Of a stretch of 64,000 nt of DNA, positions 1-7,685 are shown one piece after another. The notes under the pieces were generated by a model. The model was not told where the DNA came from. It worked only from the letters and a program-made list of their open reading frames with translations, and searched no databases. Position 1 is the stretch's first letter, and each line of letters begins with the position of its first letter. Both the position numbers and the translations under genes were made by a program. The stretch is from an uncultured Eubacterium sp. (lineage in GTDB: Bacteria; Bacillota; Clostridia; Lachnospirales; Lachnospiraceae), in NCBI GenBank assembly GCA_910584595.1, contig CAJUBQ010000016.1:1-64000 (forward strand), written 5' to 3'.

Positions 1-2
1 TT

Positions 3-184
3 ATGAAACAGACAGAGTGGGTATTGTGTCCTGTTTGCGGCAGCAAAACCCGCAAATTATCCTGCTGAAAATGCAGGGCGATTCCACGAAAGAAATTGCT
101 CCGCTTGTTGGATTGACAACAGGGGCTATCTATGCAAGGCAGTCCTGTTCCAAAGAAGCCACAGCCAGATACAGGAGAGATATT
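3..184 (+). pseudogene. Truncated cysteine-rich KTR protein and HTH-like remnant
   Basis: The ATG at 3 opens MKQTEWVLCPVCGSKTR and stops at the TGA at 66-68. The CPVCGSKTR start is typical of the small cysteine-rich KTR proteins carried by Tn916-like conjugative elements, which are normally about 50-60 residues; this copy keeps only the first zinc-knuckle half. In another frame, 83-142 encodes STKEIAPLVGLTTGAIYAR, which looks like the helix-turn-helix of a sigma-factor or transposon regulator. I read the stretch as degraded mobile-element DNA next to the Rpn gene. The KTR match is seen by eye; the HTH assignment is a guess. Confidence 0.45.
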
Positions 185-196
185 ATGAAAAAAAAC
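174..196 (+). promoter_or_regulatory. RBS and ATG followed by an A8 tract (frameshifted start of the Rpn gene)
   Basis: GGAG at 174-177 lies seven bases before an ATG at 185-187, which is followed by eight A residues (188-195). Reading from this ATG gives a dead-end frame that stops at 244. With nine A residues the frame would read MKKKLQYTFKTDTLFK and run straight into the nuclease below. The N-terminal residues expected for the Rpn family (LQYTFKTDTLFK) are encoded from 196 in the nuclease frame but have no start codon of their own. Confidence 0.6.
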
Positions 197-231
197 TACA
201 ATACACTTTTAAAACTGACACGCTGTTTAAG

Positions 232-1353
232 ATGCTGTTTGTAAAGTATCCGGAACTTTTGAAGGAACTGGTTGCAGAACTTCTCGGCCTCCCATTGGGA
301 AGCATTGAAACGTTCACCATAAAGAATCCGGAAATGCCGCCGGAAAACCTTGGCGATAAGTTCTGCAGGCTGGATATCAATATGACGGTGAATGGCCAGC
401 AGGTAGATCTGGAGGTGCAGGTCAGCAATGAGGGCGATTACCCGGAGAGGGTAATGTATTACTGGGCATGGGAGTTTTCATCGGCGTTGCTGACAGGGCA
501 GGGTTATTCAGCGCTGCCGCGCACAATCGTTATCAGTATCATAGATTTCCCGCTGTTTGAATGTGGAGAATACCATTCTTTCTTCCAGCCGCTTGAAGTG
601 ACACGCCATACGTTGCTGTCGGATAAAATGGCATTTCATTTCTTTGAACTTCCAAAGCTGCCGGATGACATAACACAGGAGAATATGCTACTGCTGTGGC
701 TTTCGTTATTCAAAGCGGAAACAGAAGAAGAACTGGAAAGGATTAAGGGAATGGAGGTGCCGGTTATGAGCCAGGCGATCAATGCTTATTATACGATTAC
801 GGCTTCGTCAGAATTTCGTGAGAAAGAACGGCTCCGGGAAAAAGCAAGACATGATGAGGCGCAGGCATTGTACAATGCAAGACGGGAAGAAAAATTTGAA
901 ATTGCCCGGAATATGATATCGGACGGTGAGTCTAAGGTTAAGGTTACGCTTGATAAACATAATAACCTTATTTTGGAAGCAGAACGAGAACGGACAAAAT
1001 TGGAGATGGAATTGAGTGATTTAAAGGGGCTTGCAAGGCTTACCAAGACAAAGGAGCTTGAAAGCAGGATTGCCACCAAAACCGAGGAAATCCGGACCCT
1101 CAAAGCCGGATTATCCGGTATCGTCAGACAGCATGGATTTGCAACGGTGCAGGATTTTTACACAGCATTCTATACTGCACAGCGTGTCACCGACGCATAT
1201 CAGAAAGAATGTGCCAAATGGGAAGAAATCTACAGAGAGAAAGCCACTCCTAAATCCGAAACCATACACGGAAAGATACAGAGGTATCGGGAAAAGGCTG
1301 ACAGGCAGAATGCCAACCAACCATACCGAAGCAGAGATAAAGGGGCGAGATAA
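232..1353 (+). CDS. Rpn-family PD-(D/E)XK nuclease / putative transposase
   Basis: This is a recombination-promoting nuclease (Rpn, PDDEXK_2) family protein, known to act as DNA endonucleases that stimulate recombination. The nuclease core shows Asp48 in CRLDINM and the ExQ variant of the catalytic motif in VDLEVQV (Glu61, Gln63), followed by the YYWAWEFSSAL helix typical of the family. The C-terminal third (about 195-330) is charged and coiled-coil-like. The first ATG in frame is at 232, but family N-terminal residues are encoded upstream to 196, so the natural start is probably the ATG at 185, now out of frame because of an A8 tract. No RBS precedes 232. It may be a pseudogene, phase-variable, or expressed by slippage. 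Confidence 0.7.
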   Translation: MLFVKYPELLKELVAELLGLPLGSIETFTIKNPEMPPENLGDKFCRLDINMTVNGQQVDLEVQVSNEGDYPERVMYYWAWEFSSALLTGQGYSALPRTIVISIIDFPLFECGEYHSFFQPLEVTRHTLLSDKMAFHFFELPKLPDDITQENMLLLWLSLFKAETEEELERIKGMEVPVMSQAINAYYTITASSEFREKERLREKARHDEAQALYNARREEKFEIARNMISDGESKVKVTLDKHNNLILEAERERTKLEMELSDLKGLARLTKTKELESRIATKTEEIRTLKAGLSGIVRQHGFATVQDFYTAFYTAQRVTDAYQKECAKWEEIYREKATPKSETIHGKIQRYREKADRQNANQPYRSRDKGAR

Positions 1354-1381
1354 ATCGCCTCTTGTCTGCAATTTCTTTCAG

Positions 1382-3010
1382 CTATAAAATAGCCTTTAAT
1401 TTTTCTGTTTCTTCTTCAATTACTTTCTTATCAATCCTATGGAACAATATTTCAACCTCTGGGAGCAAATAGCCACTTTCAACATGTTGCCTTTTCCACT
1501 GATTACTTAAGTTCAACCATTTCAATACTTTTTCCGAAGAAAACGGTAAAAAAGGAGAAAGCAAAACTGCTAAGTTTGCTATAATCTGTACACATTGATA
1601 AAGTGTATTATCACAAGCGTTCTTATTTGTATTTCGTGTAATCCAAGGCTGCTCTGTATCAAAAAACTTATTTGCATTTCTTATAAAATCAAAAATTTCG
1701 TTAATCGCATCCTTGAAATATCCATTTTCAATAAGCTTTCCTACAGCGATATACAGACTATCTATTTGATTATCCAATTCAAGATTATTACTTCCTTGAG
1801 GGACCACACCATCACAATATTTTTCTATAAACGCCAATGTTCTATTCACAAAATTTCCGTATGCCCCAAGCAATTCGCTATTATGGCTATGAACATATTC
1901 TCTCCATGAGAAATCTGCATCCTTTTTCTCCGGTCCATTTGCAATAAAAAAATATCGAATAGAATCAGCTTCATAATTATCCAATAAATCCTTTACCCAT
2001 ATTGCATAATTCTGACTTGTAGATATTTTCCTGCCTTCCAAAGTTAAATACTCACTGGACATAATCTGGTCTGGTAAATGCCATGCTTCTCCATTTCCAA
2101 GTAATAGTGCTGGTAATATAATCGTATGGAATGGAATATTATCCTTTCCATGCACATAATAATGCTTGGCATCCTCTCCCCATAACTTAGAAAAAGCATT
2201 TGCATTCTCTCCAACAGCCACCCTGCTTGCTGACAGATAACCTAATACATTTTCCGCCCATATATAAATTGTTTTATTTTCGTATCCCTCCTTAGGTACG
2301 CTTATTCCCCATTCCAAATCTCTGGTTAGCGCTCTGTCTCTTAATCCTTCGTTAATATATCGCTTTGTAAACGCAATGGCATTTTTGCGCCACTCAGGAT
2401 GACTTTCAACCAGTGCTTCTAACTCTGACTGCAGCTTTGAAATAGCAATGTATAAATGGGTAGATTTTTTGAAACCAATTATCTTTCCGCATACAGCACA
2501 TTTAGGTTCTATAAGAGTTTCCGGCTCTAAAACTGATCCACATGAATCACATTGATCGCCTCTGGTATCACTTCCGCATTTAGGGCATTTTCCTAATACG
2601 AAACGGTCTGCCAAAAAAGTTTTGCAACTTTCACAATAAACCTGTGGAACTTCTTTTTCATACACAAATGGACTTTCGTACAATTTTCTATGAAAATCTT
2701 TCACGAAATCTTTATGTTCATTTGCAGATGTTTTAATATAGGCGTCATAACTAAATCCCAACCTTTCAAAGCACTCTGCAAATTCCCTATGATAAAAGTC
2801 ACTGACCTCCTGCGGTGTTTTGTTTTCTTGTTTTGCCCTGATTGCTACAGGAGTGCCATGACAATCGCTTCCCGAAACAAAATATACCTTATCTCCTATT
2901 GCTCTATGATATCTTGCCAATACATCTCCCGGTAATAATCCTGCAATATGTCCTATGTGCAATGAACCATTTGCATATGGCCATGCACCGCCAATTAATA
3001 TTTGTCTCAT
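1382..3010 (-). CDS. metG: Methionyl-tRNA synthetase
   Basis: This class I aminoacyl-tRNA synthetase charges tRNA-Met with methionine in the cytoplasm. The start is the ATG at 3010-3008, preceded by GAGGT; it gives 542 residues beginning MRQILIGGAWPYANGSLHIG. An earlier in-frame ATG exists but has no good RBS. HIGH is present in the GSLHIGHIAG segment, and the second signature is degenerate (GRKISTSQNY in place of KMSKS). Eight cysteines in four CxxC pairs (residues about 125-175) form the two-knuckle zinc insert. The C-terminal tRNA-binding (EMAP-like) domain of longer MetRS proteins is absent. It is transcribed alone from a T-box leader. Confidence 0.95.
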   Translation of the reverse strand: MRQILIGGAWPYANGSLHIGHIAGLLPGDVLARYHRAIGDKVYFVSGSDCHGTPVAIRAKQENKTPQEVSDFYHREFAECFERLGFSYDAYIKTSANEHKDFVKDFHRKLYESPFVYEKEVPQVYCESCKTFLADRFVLGKCPKCGSDTRGDQCDSCGSVLEPETLIEPKCAVCGKIIGFKKSTHLYIAISKLQSELEALVESHPEWRKNAIAFTKRYINEGLRDRALTRDLEWGISVPKEGYENKTIYIWAENVLGYLSASRVAVGENANAFSKLWGEDAKHYYVHGKDNIPFHTIILPALLLGNGEAWHLPDQIMSSEYLTLEGRKISTSQNYAIWVKDLLDNYEADSIRYFFIANGPEKKDADFSWREYVHSHNSELLGAYGNFVNRTLAFIEKYCDGVVPQGSNNLELDNQIDSLYIAVGKLIENGYFKDAINEIFDFIRNANKFFDTEQPWITRNTNKNACDNTLYQCVQIIANLAVLLSPFLPFSSEKVLKWLNLSNQWKRQHVESGYLLPEVEILFHRIDKKVIEEETEKLKAIL

Positions 3011-3105
3011 TTTACATACCTCATTTCTTTTCAATTTTGTAGTGATAACTTTGTTTCTTTTGCTGTTCATTTACAACATGTTTTCTGGTTTGTTGCATTT
3101 TGTAC

Positions 3106-3400
3106 TAAAAAAGCCCTCCTCTCTGAAAAATTTCTTTTTCAGGGACGAGAGCATTCGCTTCGTGTTACCACCCTAAATTCACTTATATCTCACGATATAA
3201 GCCTTATCAACTACGGACGAGAAATGATTCATCGATAGTCTATCACTATAACGGGTGAACCCGTCGCAGCCTTGGCATAACAGCTTCGGTACGCAGCTCC
3301 GAGACCATTTTCAGTAGTTCCTTTTGTGCCTGTTCTCACCTTACCAGACTCTCTGTAACATATCTAACTACTTACTCTTCTCTTCATAGCCTTTGATATA
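3106..3400 (-). promoter_or_regulatory. T-box leader of metG (probable AUG specifier)
   Basis: On the minus strand the leader carries AGGGTGGTAACACGAAG at about 3175-3159, the conserved T-box/antiterminator sequence, followed by a terminator stem CTGAAAAA-GAAA-TTTTTCAG and a T run ending near 3106. Upstream are stem-I-like elements, including GGTGAGA. An ATG at 3308-3306 in the context GAAAATGG is the likely specifier, matching the methionine enzyme downstream. Uncharged tRNA-Met would stabilise the antiterminator and allow metG transcription. The T-box identity is clear; the specifier position is inferred. Confidence 0.88.
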
Positions 3401-3409
3401 TATTGTGTC

Positions 3410-3438
3410 ATGATACAGCAAATTAATTTATGTGTCAA
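3410..3438 (-). promoter_or_regulatory. Sigma-A type promoter of the metG T-box transcript
   Basis: Minus-strand TTGACA (3438-3433) and TATCAT (3415-3410) are separated by 17 bases, just upstream of the T-box leader. It is the only strong promoter in this gap. Confidence 0.75.
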
Positions 3439-3526
3439 CAATTATTTTTCAAATCTTTACCCAAATCTTTTACTTTGCATCTTTTACTCTAAGAAATATT
3501 AAAATTTTCATCATGTTACATTTTTG

Positions 3527-3555
3527 TTGTCGTCTGGACATAATCATGCTATAAT
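3527..3555 (+). promoter_or_regulatory. Promoter of the toxin-antitoxin operon
   Basis: TTGTCG (3527-3532), a 17-base spacer and TATAAT (3550-3555) lie 27 bases before the antitoxin ATG, which has a GGGGTG ribosome site. The short leader suits autoregulation by the antitoxin, but I see no clear operator palindrome. Confidence 0.6.
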
Positions 3556-3581
3556 TGTGCCAAAGAAAGGGGTGAAGCATT

Positions 3582-3845
3582 ATGCCAATTATTATGCCTA
3601 TTAAGGATTTACGCAATACAACCGAGATTTCTAATATTGCACACAAGGAACAGGAGCCTATTTTTATTACTAAGAACGGATATAGCGATTTGGTTGTAAT
3701 GAGTAGTGAATTATATGATAAATTTGCAAAAATGAACCGCATTGACCAAGCCATATTTGAGTCCGAGCAGGAAATTGCTAACGGAGCAGAAGCAGTTGAC
3801 GCAGAGATAGTTTTTGCAGAATTGGAGAAAAAACATTTTGGATAA
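3582..3845 (+). CDS. Type II antitoxin, Phd/YefM family
   Basis: This 87-residue protein is a Phd/YefM-like antitoxin. It has the N-terminal IKDLRNTTEIS DNA-binding segment, then EPIFITKNGYSDLVVMSSE, which is the diagnostic core of the family, and an acidic C-terminal tail (about 55-87) that would wrap the toxin. It should bind and neutralise the toxin encoded immediately downstream and repress its own promoter. The gene overlaps the toxin gene by eight bases if the toxin starts at the TTG at 3838. Confidence 0.85.
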   Translation: MPIIMPIKDLRNTTEISNIAHKEQEPIFITKNGYSDLVVMSSELYDKFAKMNRIDQAIFESEQEIANGAEAVDAEIVFAELEKKHFG

Positions 3846-4140
3846 ATACAAGGTAAAAGTCAACCCCAGAGCAATCCATGAATTAGACCACATTTACGAA
3901 TATATCGCAAATGAGAAATTAGCTCCTGAAAATGCCAAAGGACAGGTTGGCAGAATTAAGAAGTCTATTTTAAGCCTGGACACATTTCCACAGTCCCATC
4001 AAGAGCGTAATGAGGGCAGATATGCCGGAAAAGGCTACCGTCAGTTACTGATTGATAATTATATCGCCATTTTCCGCATTGATGAACCATGTAAAACAGT
4101 CTATGTAGTAACAATACAGTATCAAGGACGAAATCTATAA
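3838..4140 (+). CDS. Type II toxin, RelE/ParE family
   Basis: The protein (100 residues from TTG 3838) has the RelE/ParE fold pattern: YKVKVNPRAIHELDHIYEYI at the start, a basic middle, and the C-terminal GYRQLLIDNYIAIFRI and VYVVTIQYQGRNL strands. ParE members inhibit gyrase and RelE members cut mRNA on the ribosome; I cannot tell which applies. The start is uncertain, since the two candidate codons, 3814 and 3838, are both TTG. I prefer 3838 because GGAG lies upstream and the family normally begins near YKVKV. It is coupled to the antitoxin by overlap. Confidence 0.82.
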   Translation: MDKYKVKVNPRAIHELDHIYEYIANEKLAPENAKGQVGRIKKSILSLDTFPQSHQERNEGRYAGKGYRQLLIDNYIAIFRIDEPCKTVYVVTIQYQGRNL

Positions 4141-4182
4141 AACAAGCGCCAAATGACACTATAAATCATTTGGCGCTTGTTT
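4140..4182 (+). terminator. Terminator of the toxin-antitoxin operon
   Basis: A perfect 17-bp inverted repeat (arms AAACAAGCGCCAAATGA and its complement) around a short loop begins at the toxin stop codon and is flanked by A and T runs. It could work in both directions. Confidence 0.85.
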
Positions 4183-4197
4183 TGACTTAAGAAATAT

Positions 4198-4307
4198 CTA
4201 CCATAGTTCCAACGAATCCTCTGCATCCACCCACATCTGCATATTTCCTTCAAGATATAATCGGGCATATTCAAGCGGTTCGTCTATAGCCAAAGCATTT
4301 AAGGCAC
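4198..4307 (-). pseudogene. C-terminal remnant of an unidentified protein
   Basis: On the minus strand an open frame ending at the TAG at 4200-4198 reads ALNALAIDEPLEYARLYLEG and then a tail ending DAEDSLELW. The residue mix looks protein-coding, but there is no start codon or RBS in reach. I do not recognise the family. It lies in a 333-base gap between the toxin-antitoxin operon and the esterase, together with a second tail on the other strand, so the gap seems to be a scar of lost accessory DNA. Confidence 0.35.
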
Positions 4308-4373
4308 ATTTTTATTGAAAAACTGGATGCCATTATAAAACCGGAAAGTGAGGATACGCCAGTTGAACAGTAA
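4305..4373 (+). pseudogene. C-terminal remnant of a second unidentified ORF
   Basis: The plus strand reads HIFIEKLDAIIKPESEDTPV then EQ and stop at 4371-4373. No start codon or upstream body is present. The acidic, proline-containing tail looks like a real protein C-terminus but cannot be assigned. The rest of the gap (4374-4473) shows nothing I can name. Confidence 0.3.
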
Positions 4374-4473
4374 CTGTTTTTGTAGTAACTATGAGTGATG
4401 AATGGTGAGTATGTTGGAAGAATATGTTTTTCAATTTTACGAGATAAGTATTACTCAAAGTTATAATTATAAT

Positions 4474-5508
4474 TTAGTTTACGGAAAGACGGACAGGCAT
4501 ATAAGTATCAAGGTATTCCAGTATCTTTCTCATATATTCCCCATACACTTTGTTGTCATTTTGTAAACCGTGACCTGAATGCTCACCTAAATAATAGTCA
4601 TGAGGAACATGGTTGTCTCTCAGCGCTTTCAAAAGTCTTTGTGAGCCTTCATAAGGCTGGACTTTATCATATTTTCCATAAGCCATAAGGGTTGGAACAG
4701 TATTTTCGTTTACCCAAAGCAGAGGGGAAATATCTTTTAGTTCGTTATCATATTCAGGTGTGCCAAACTTTGCCTTAATTTCTTTGCCTGCCATTGCGCC
4801 AAACAATCCCCTTGCAGCAGTCTCGCTTTTTTTACTTCCGGCATCAAGACCGTAGCTTTTCCAGTCTTCGGGATAAAAAGAAGACGGACCCACCGCTTCA
4901 AAGACCATTTTTACCGGTACAGGCGAAGTTTCTGCATCCCGATACGCGTATAGCAATGCCAGACAGCCGCCTGCAGAACCGCCGGAAATGGCCATTTCGT
5001 TAATGTGATATCCCAATTCTTCTGCTTGCGCAATCACATGGGGAATGCTTTCTTTAATTTCCATGGATTGGGAGTACACGCTTGCATCGGGATGGTCATC
5101 GCCAAACAAGGTATAATTGATGCCTGCAGTTACATATCCTTTTGAGCAAAGCCATTTTAAAATTTCTGCATCGCCTGATTTGTCTCCGCCTGTAAAGCCG
5201 CCTGCATGGAGATATACGATCAGACCGTAGTTGTTACCGGAATGATTGGCTGGAACGTAGAGATCAAATTTATTGGCTTCGCCCTTGCCGTAGGAGATAT
5301 CCGTGTATATCTTGCCTGTCGAATCATTCCAATCTGTTTTAAATTCATCTCCAAATGGGTTATGTTTTAATTTAAATGCAACAGAACCTCCAAAAGCTGC
5401 AATAAATGCAAAAATATAGATAAATCCCCACATAACTCTGCCTTTCTTATTCGTTGTTTTTTCCTGATTCATTGTTTTTTCCTGATGCGTTGTTTTTTTT
5501 TGATTCAT
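4474..5508 (-). CDS. Membrane-anchored alpha/beta hydrolase (acetyl-esterase/lipase type)
   Basis: The 344-residue protein has a basic, Gln/Lys-rich N-terminus, one membrane segment (about 27-46) and an extracytoplasmic esterase domain. The oxyanion motif HAGGF, nucleophile elbow GGSAGG, the Asp of YGKYDKV and the His of GEHSGHG give a complete Ser-Asp-His triad of the BD-FAE/lipase type, typical of enzymes removing acetyl or other ester groups from carbohydrates. The start ATG overlaps the stop of the small upstream gene (ATGA), so the two are translationally coupled. The N-terminal NQKKTTHQEKT/NQEKTTNKK stretch is an imperfect repeat. The substrate is unknown. Confidence 0.85.
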   Translation of the reverse strand: MNQKKTTHQEKTMNQEKTTNKKGRVMWGFIYIFAFIAAFGGSVAFKLKHNPFGDEFKTDWNDSTGKIYTDISYGKGEANKFDLYVPANHSGNNYGLIVYLHAGGFTGGDKSGDAEILKWLCSKGYVTAGINYTLFGDDHPDASVYSQSMEIKESIPHVIAQAEELGYHINEMAISGGSAGGCLALLYAYRDAETSPVPVKMVFEAVGPSSFYPEDWKSYGLDAGSKKSETAARGLFGAMAGKEIKAKFGTPEYDNELKDISPLLWVNENTVPTLMAYGKYDKVQPYEGSQRLLKALRDNHVPHDYYLGEHSGHGLQNDNKVYGEYMRKILEYLDTYMPVRLSVN

Positions 5509-5639
5509 AGAAAATTGCCTCCAAACATGGCGCCGCCCATCAGAAAATTCATAACTGCCCGGATGGTAAGCCGCCCCAAAATGGCTGCTATGACTATGAT
5601 GATAAGTAATATGAGAATCCGTCTTTGTGTAAGTTTCAT
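5505..5639 (-). CDS. Small single-span membrane protein
   Basis: The 44-residue protein starts MKLTQRRILILLIIIVIAAI at the ATG 5639-5637, after a GGAGA ribosome site. One hydrophobic helix (about 9-27) is followed by a short amphipathic, Gly/Met-rich tail ending GGAMFGGNFL. It overlaps the esterase start by four bases. I do not recognise a family; the coupling suggests a partner or stabiliser of the anchored esterase. Confidence 0.6.
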   Translation of the reverse strand: MKLTQRRILILLIIIVIAAILGRLTIRAVMNFLMGGAMFGGNFL

Positions 5640-5691
5640 TTTTCTCTCCGTTTCTTTCCTTGTTTTTTTCTTGTTTTCTTTCCTTGTTTTC

Positions 5692-5720
5692 TTGCTATTG
5701 CAAGCAGAATACGTTATCAT
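5692..5720 (+). promoter_or_regulatory. Promoter reading towards the nucleotidyltransferase gene
   Basis: TTGCTA (5692-5697), a 17-base spacer and TATCAT (5715-5720) lie about 170 bases before the next plus-strand gene. The start region of the divergent small membrane protein overlaps this area. Confidence 0.45.
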
Positions 5721-5891
5721 AGTGGTAGATGCAAATGTATTGACGAGACAATCATATCATCGAAATTTTTTCTTGTCAACAGAAGACACGAAAATGAGAC
5801 AAAGGATAAAAAATGTATCACCAATTCATTTTTTATGTGACAGCAAAACGCGGGATGCAATTGGATTCGTTGGATTCGTTCGTTGGATTAG

Positions 5892-6662
5892 ATGGAGGAA
5901 ATGCAAGTGAAGATGTTAGATGATCTGACAAATGTTTTTACTGAGCAGAGTCAGAAAATTTTAGGAGATTATTTGGTGGGGATCTATCTTCATGGCTCTG
6001 CTGTAATGGGATGCTTCCATGAGGCAAGCAGCGATATAGATTTATTGGTTGTAGTAAACGCAGTTATTTCCGATGAAATAAAATGTTACTTCATGGATAT
6101 GGTTGTGCAGTTAAATTCCTGTGCGCCGAAAAAGGGGATTGAAGTAAGCATTGTCAGACAAGATGTATGTAAACCGTTTATTTATCCGACTCCTTTTGAA
6201 TTACACTTTTCAGCCGTACATCTGCAATGGTACAAAACGAATCCGGAGGATTATGTAAAGAGGATGAATGGGACAGATAAAGATTTGGCAGCGCATTTTA
6301 CGGTTATTTATCATAGAGGAAAATGCCTTTACGGGAAAGAAATAAAAGAGGTTTTTGAAGAAGTCAGCAGGGAAATTTATTTTGACAGCATTTGGAATGA
6401 TGTAAAGAATGCGCAAGAAGATATTATAACAAATCCTGCTTATATGATTTTAAATTTGTGCAGGGTATTGGCGTATAAGCAAAACGGACTGATTCTGTCA
6501 AAAAAAGAAGGCGGACACTGGGGAATAAACAACGTCCCTGTAAAATATCATAATTTGATGATACTGGCGTTGGATGAATATTTATCTGATCGGCAGATAA
6601 ATTGGGATGAGAATGGTACACGTGAATATGCGGCATATATGATAGATCAGATAACGAATTAG
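5892..6662 (+). CDS. Aminoglycoside nucleotidyltransferase-like protein (AadA/ANT(9) fold)
   Basis: This is a nucleotidyltransferase of the AadA/ANT type. The N-terminal HGSAVMGCFHEASSDIDLLV contains the GSx(n)DxD metal and nucleotide site, and the C-terminal half has the helical DUF4111-like region (YMILNLCRVLAYKQNG, GGHWGI). Family members adenylylate spectinomycin or streptomycin, but chromosomal Firmicute homologues are often of unknown substrate, so resistance is not proven. The start is uncertain: ATG 5892, GTG 5907 and ATG 5913 are in frame, and the GGAGGAA at 5894 best suits the later two. It stands alone between a divergent promoter region and a convergent gene. Confidence 0.8.
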   Translation: MEEMQVKMLDDLTNVFTEQSQKILGDYLVGIYLHGSAVMGCFHEASSDIDLLVVVNAVISDEIKCYFMDMVVQLNSCAPKKGIEVSIVRQDVCKPFIYPTPFELHFSAVHLQWYKTNPEDYVKRMNGTDKDLAAHFTVIYHRGKCLYGKEIKEVFEEVSREIYFDSIWNDVKNAQEDIITNPAYMILNLCRVLAYKQNGLILSKKEGGHWGINNVPVKYHNLMILALDEYLSDRQINWDENGTREYAAYMIDQITN

Positions 6663-6803
6663 AAAAGTCAAGTTCCTAAGATAACACAGAGATAGTGGTG
6701 TAAGTGGGTTTGCACAGGTTTGTGCCGTTGGGCGTTTTCTGCGCAAACCGTAAAAAACATAGCAATTGGAAGCAAAAATCCCATTGTTAAAAGCAGTTAC
6801 CTA
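6663..6803. other. Convergent intergenic region with a hairpin
   Basis: The gap between two convergent genes has GGTTTGC and GCAAACC arms around a G/T-rich loop at about 6707-6751, followed by an A-rich run. It may be a weak terminator for the minus-strand gene's partner, but it is not a classic one. Confidence 0.3.
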
Positions 6804-7349
6804 TCAGTCGATTTCGGTTACGCTGTATTTTTCATATTGTTCGACAGCCATGCGCAGTGATTCGTCGGATACAGCCTCATCTTTTTTTACAAATACTTCA
6901 GCCCAGCCTTTATCCAGCCGTACAGATACATCGTCTACTCCGGTAACGCTGCTTAAAGATTTTTTGATTTGTGCGGCGCAATGCTCACAAACCATACCCT
7001 GTATTTTTACAACTTTATAATCCAGCCTTTGAATTTTAAATATTACAGGGCGGGTGCCGTCATTGCAGCAGGCGATCATCATCCGGTCGTCATTTGTCCA
7101 GCCGCGCATAATGCTGCCGCCTTGAAGCGCAGTATATATATAACGGCTGATACAATCCCAGGCTTCACCGCACTGTGTGCCGTCTCCGGTCAGCCAAAAA
7201 GTGTCTTCTTCTCCATAGCGTTCAAATATAAATTCATCTCCAACTTCATAAAACGGACATGCGCCTGCATGGGGGTCAGCAAGATATTCTTTTTGATAGT
7301 CAGCAAAACATTTTTTGTCTATCACCGTTACTTTACATTTGTATTGCAT
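6804..7349 (-). CDS. TIGR04076 family protein fused to a heavy-metal-associated (HMA) domain
   Basis: The first ~105 residues match the TIGR04076 family (CKVTVIDKKCFADYQKEYL, then a Cys-rich WLTGDGTQCGEAWDCI segment), small proteins of unknown function in anaerobes. Residues about 115-181 are an HMA domain with the metal site GMVCEHCAAQIKKSL, as in copper chaperones and P-type ATPase N-termini. The domain order and the GMxCxxC site are plain. Joining the two suggests metal or thiol handling for the TIGR04076 part, but that is inference. A GGAGGAA ribosome site precedes ATG 7349. It appears monocistronic. Confidence 0.75.
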   Translation of the reverse strand: MQYKCKVTVIDKKCFADYQKEYLADPHAGACPFYEVGDEFIFERYGEEDTFWLTGDGTQCGEAWDCISRYIYTALQGGSIMRGWTNDDRMMIACCNDGTRPVIFKIQRLDYKVVKIQGMVCEHCAAQIKKSLSSVTGVDDVSVRLDKGWAEVFVKKDEAVSDESLRMAVEQYEKYSVTEID

Positions 7350-7423
7350 AAATCGTTCCTCCAGTTTCTATTTTTTGTGATTATTCTACCATAAGTACAT
7401 AAAATTTGCTATGAGGAGGAAAG

Positions 7424-7483
7424 ATGAATTGGAAAGAAAACAAATGTTACCATGAAATGAATAGAAATTCAGTAAAAGTCTAA
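7424..7483 (+). CDS. Possible 19-residue leader peptide or small protein
   Basis: A very good ribosome site (GAGGAGGAAAG) directly precedes ATG 7424, which opens MNWKENKCYHEMNRNSVKV and stops at 7483. The rest of the gap to 7685 is strongly AT-rich and holds TTGCAA-17-TTAAAA at about 7553-7581, a possible promoter for the kinase gene. The peptide has no recognisable family. The RBS is the only evidence, and the start of a lost gene is an alternative. Confidence 0.3.
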   Translation: MNWKENKCYHEMNRNSVKV

Positions 7484-7685
7484 ATAATTCTTAGATATAA
7501 CATTTTATTACAAAAAGTTATCTGAAAATATTTTATCTCAGTTTTTAGATTTTTGCAACCTCAAAGAAAAAATTGTTAAAATATACTAATTTATATTTAG
7601 CTTTTGGTCTTGCGTATTTGTACAATTTTCATAATTTTTTAATAAAAAAATAAGATATGAATCATTGAAAAAATGGAAAGGAAAT

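Noticed and set aside
17..244. Open frame of 75 codons at the left edge
   Set aside because: It is a composite of the KTR/HTH debris and the out-of-frame start of the Rpn gene; the C-terminal part LKLTRCLRCCL is nuclease sequence read out of frame.
5640..5700. Pyrimidine-rich repeats (TTTCTTGT/TTTCCTTG) as a structured repeat
   Set aside because: They are simple-sequence DNA upstream of the small membrane protein and do not form regular units or a recognised element.
5892..6662. Aminoglycoside resistance gene
   Set aside because: The fold and GSx(n)DxD site are right, but there is no mobile context and the acceptor-site residues cannot be judged by eye, so resistance is not claimed.
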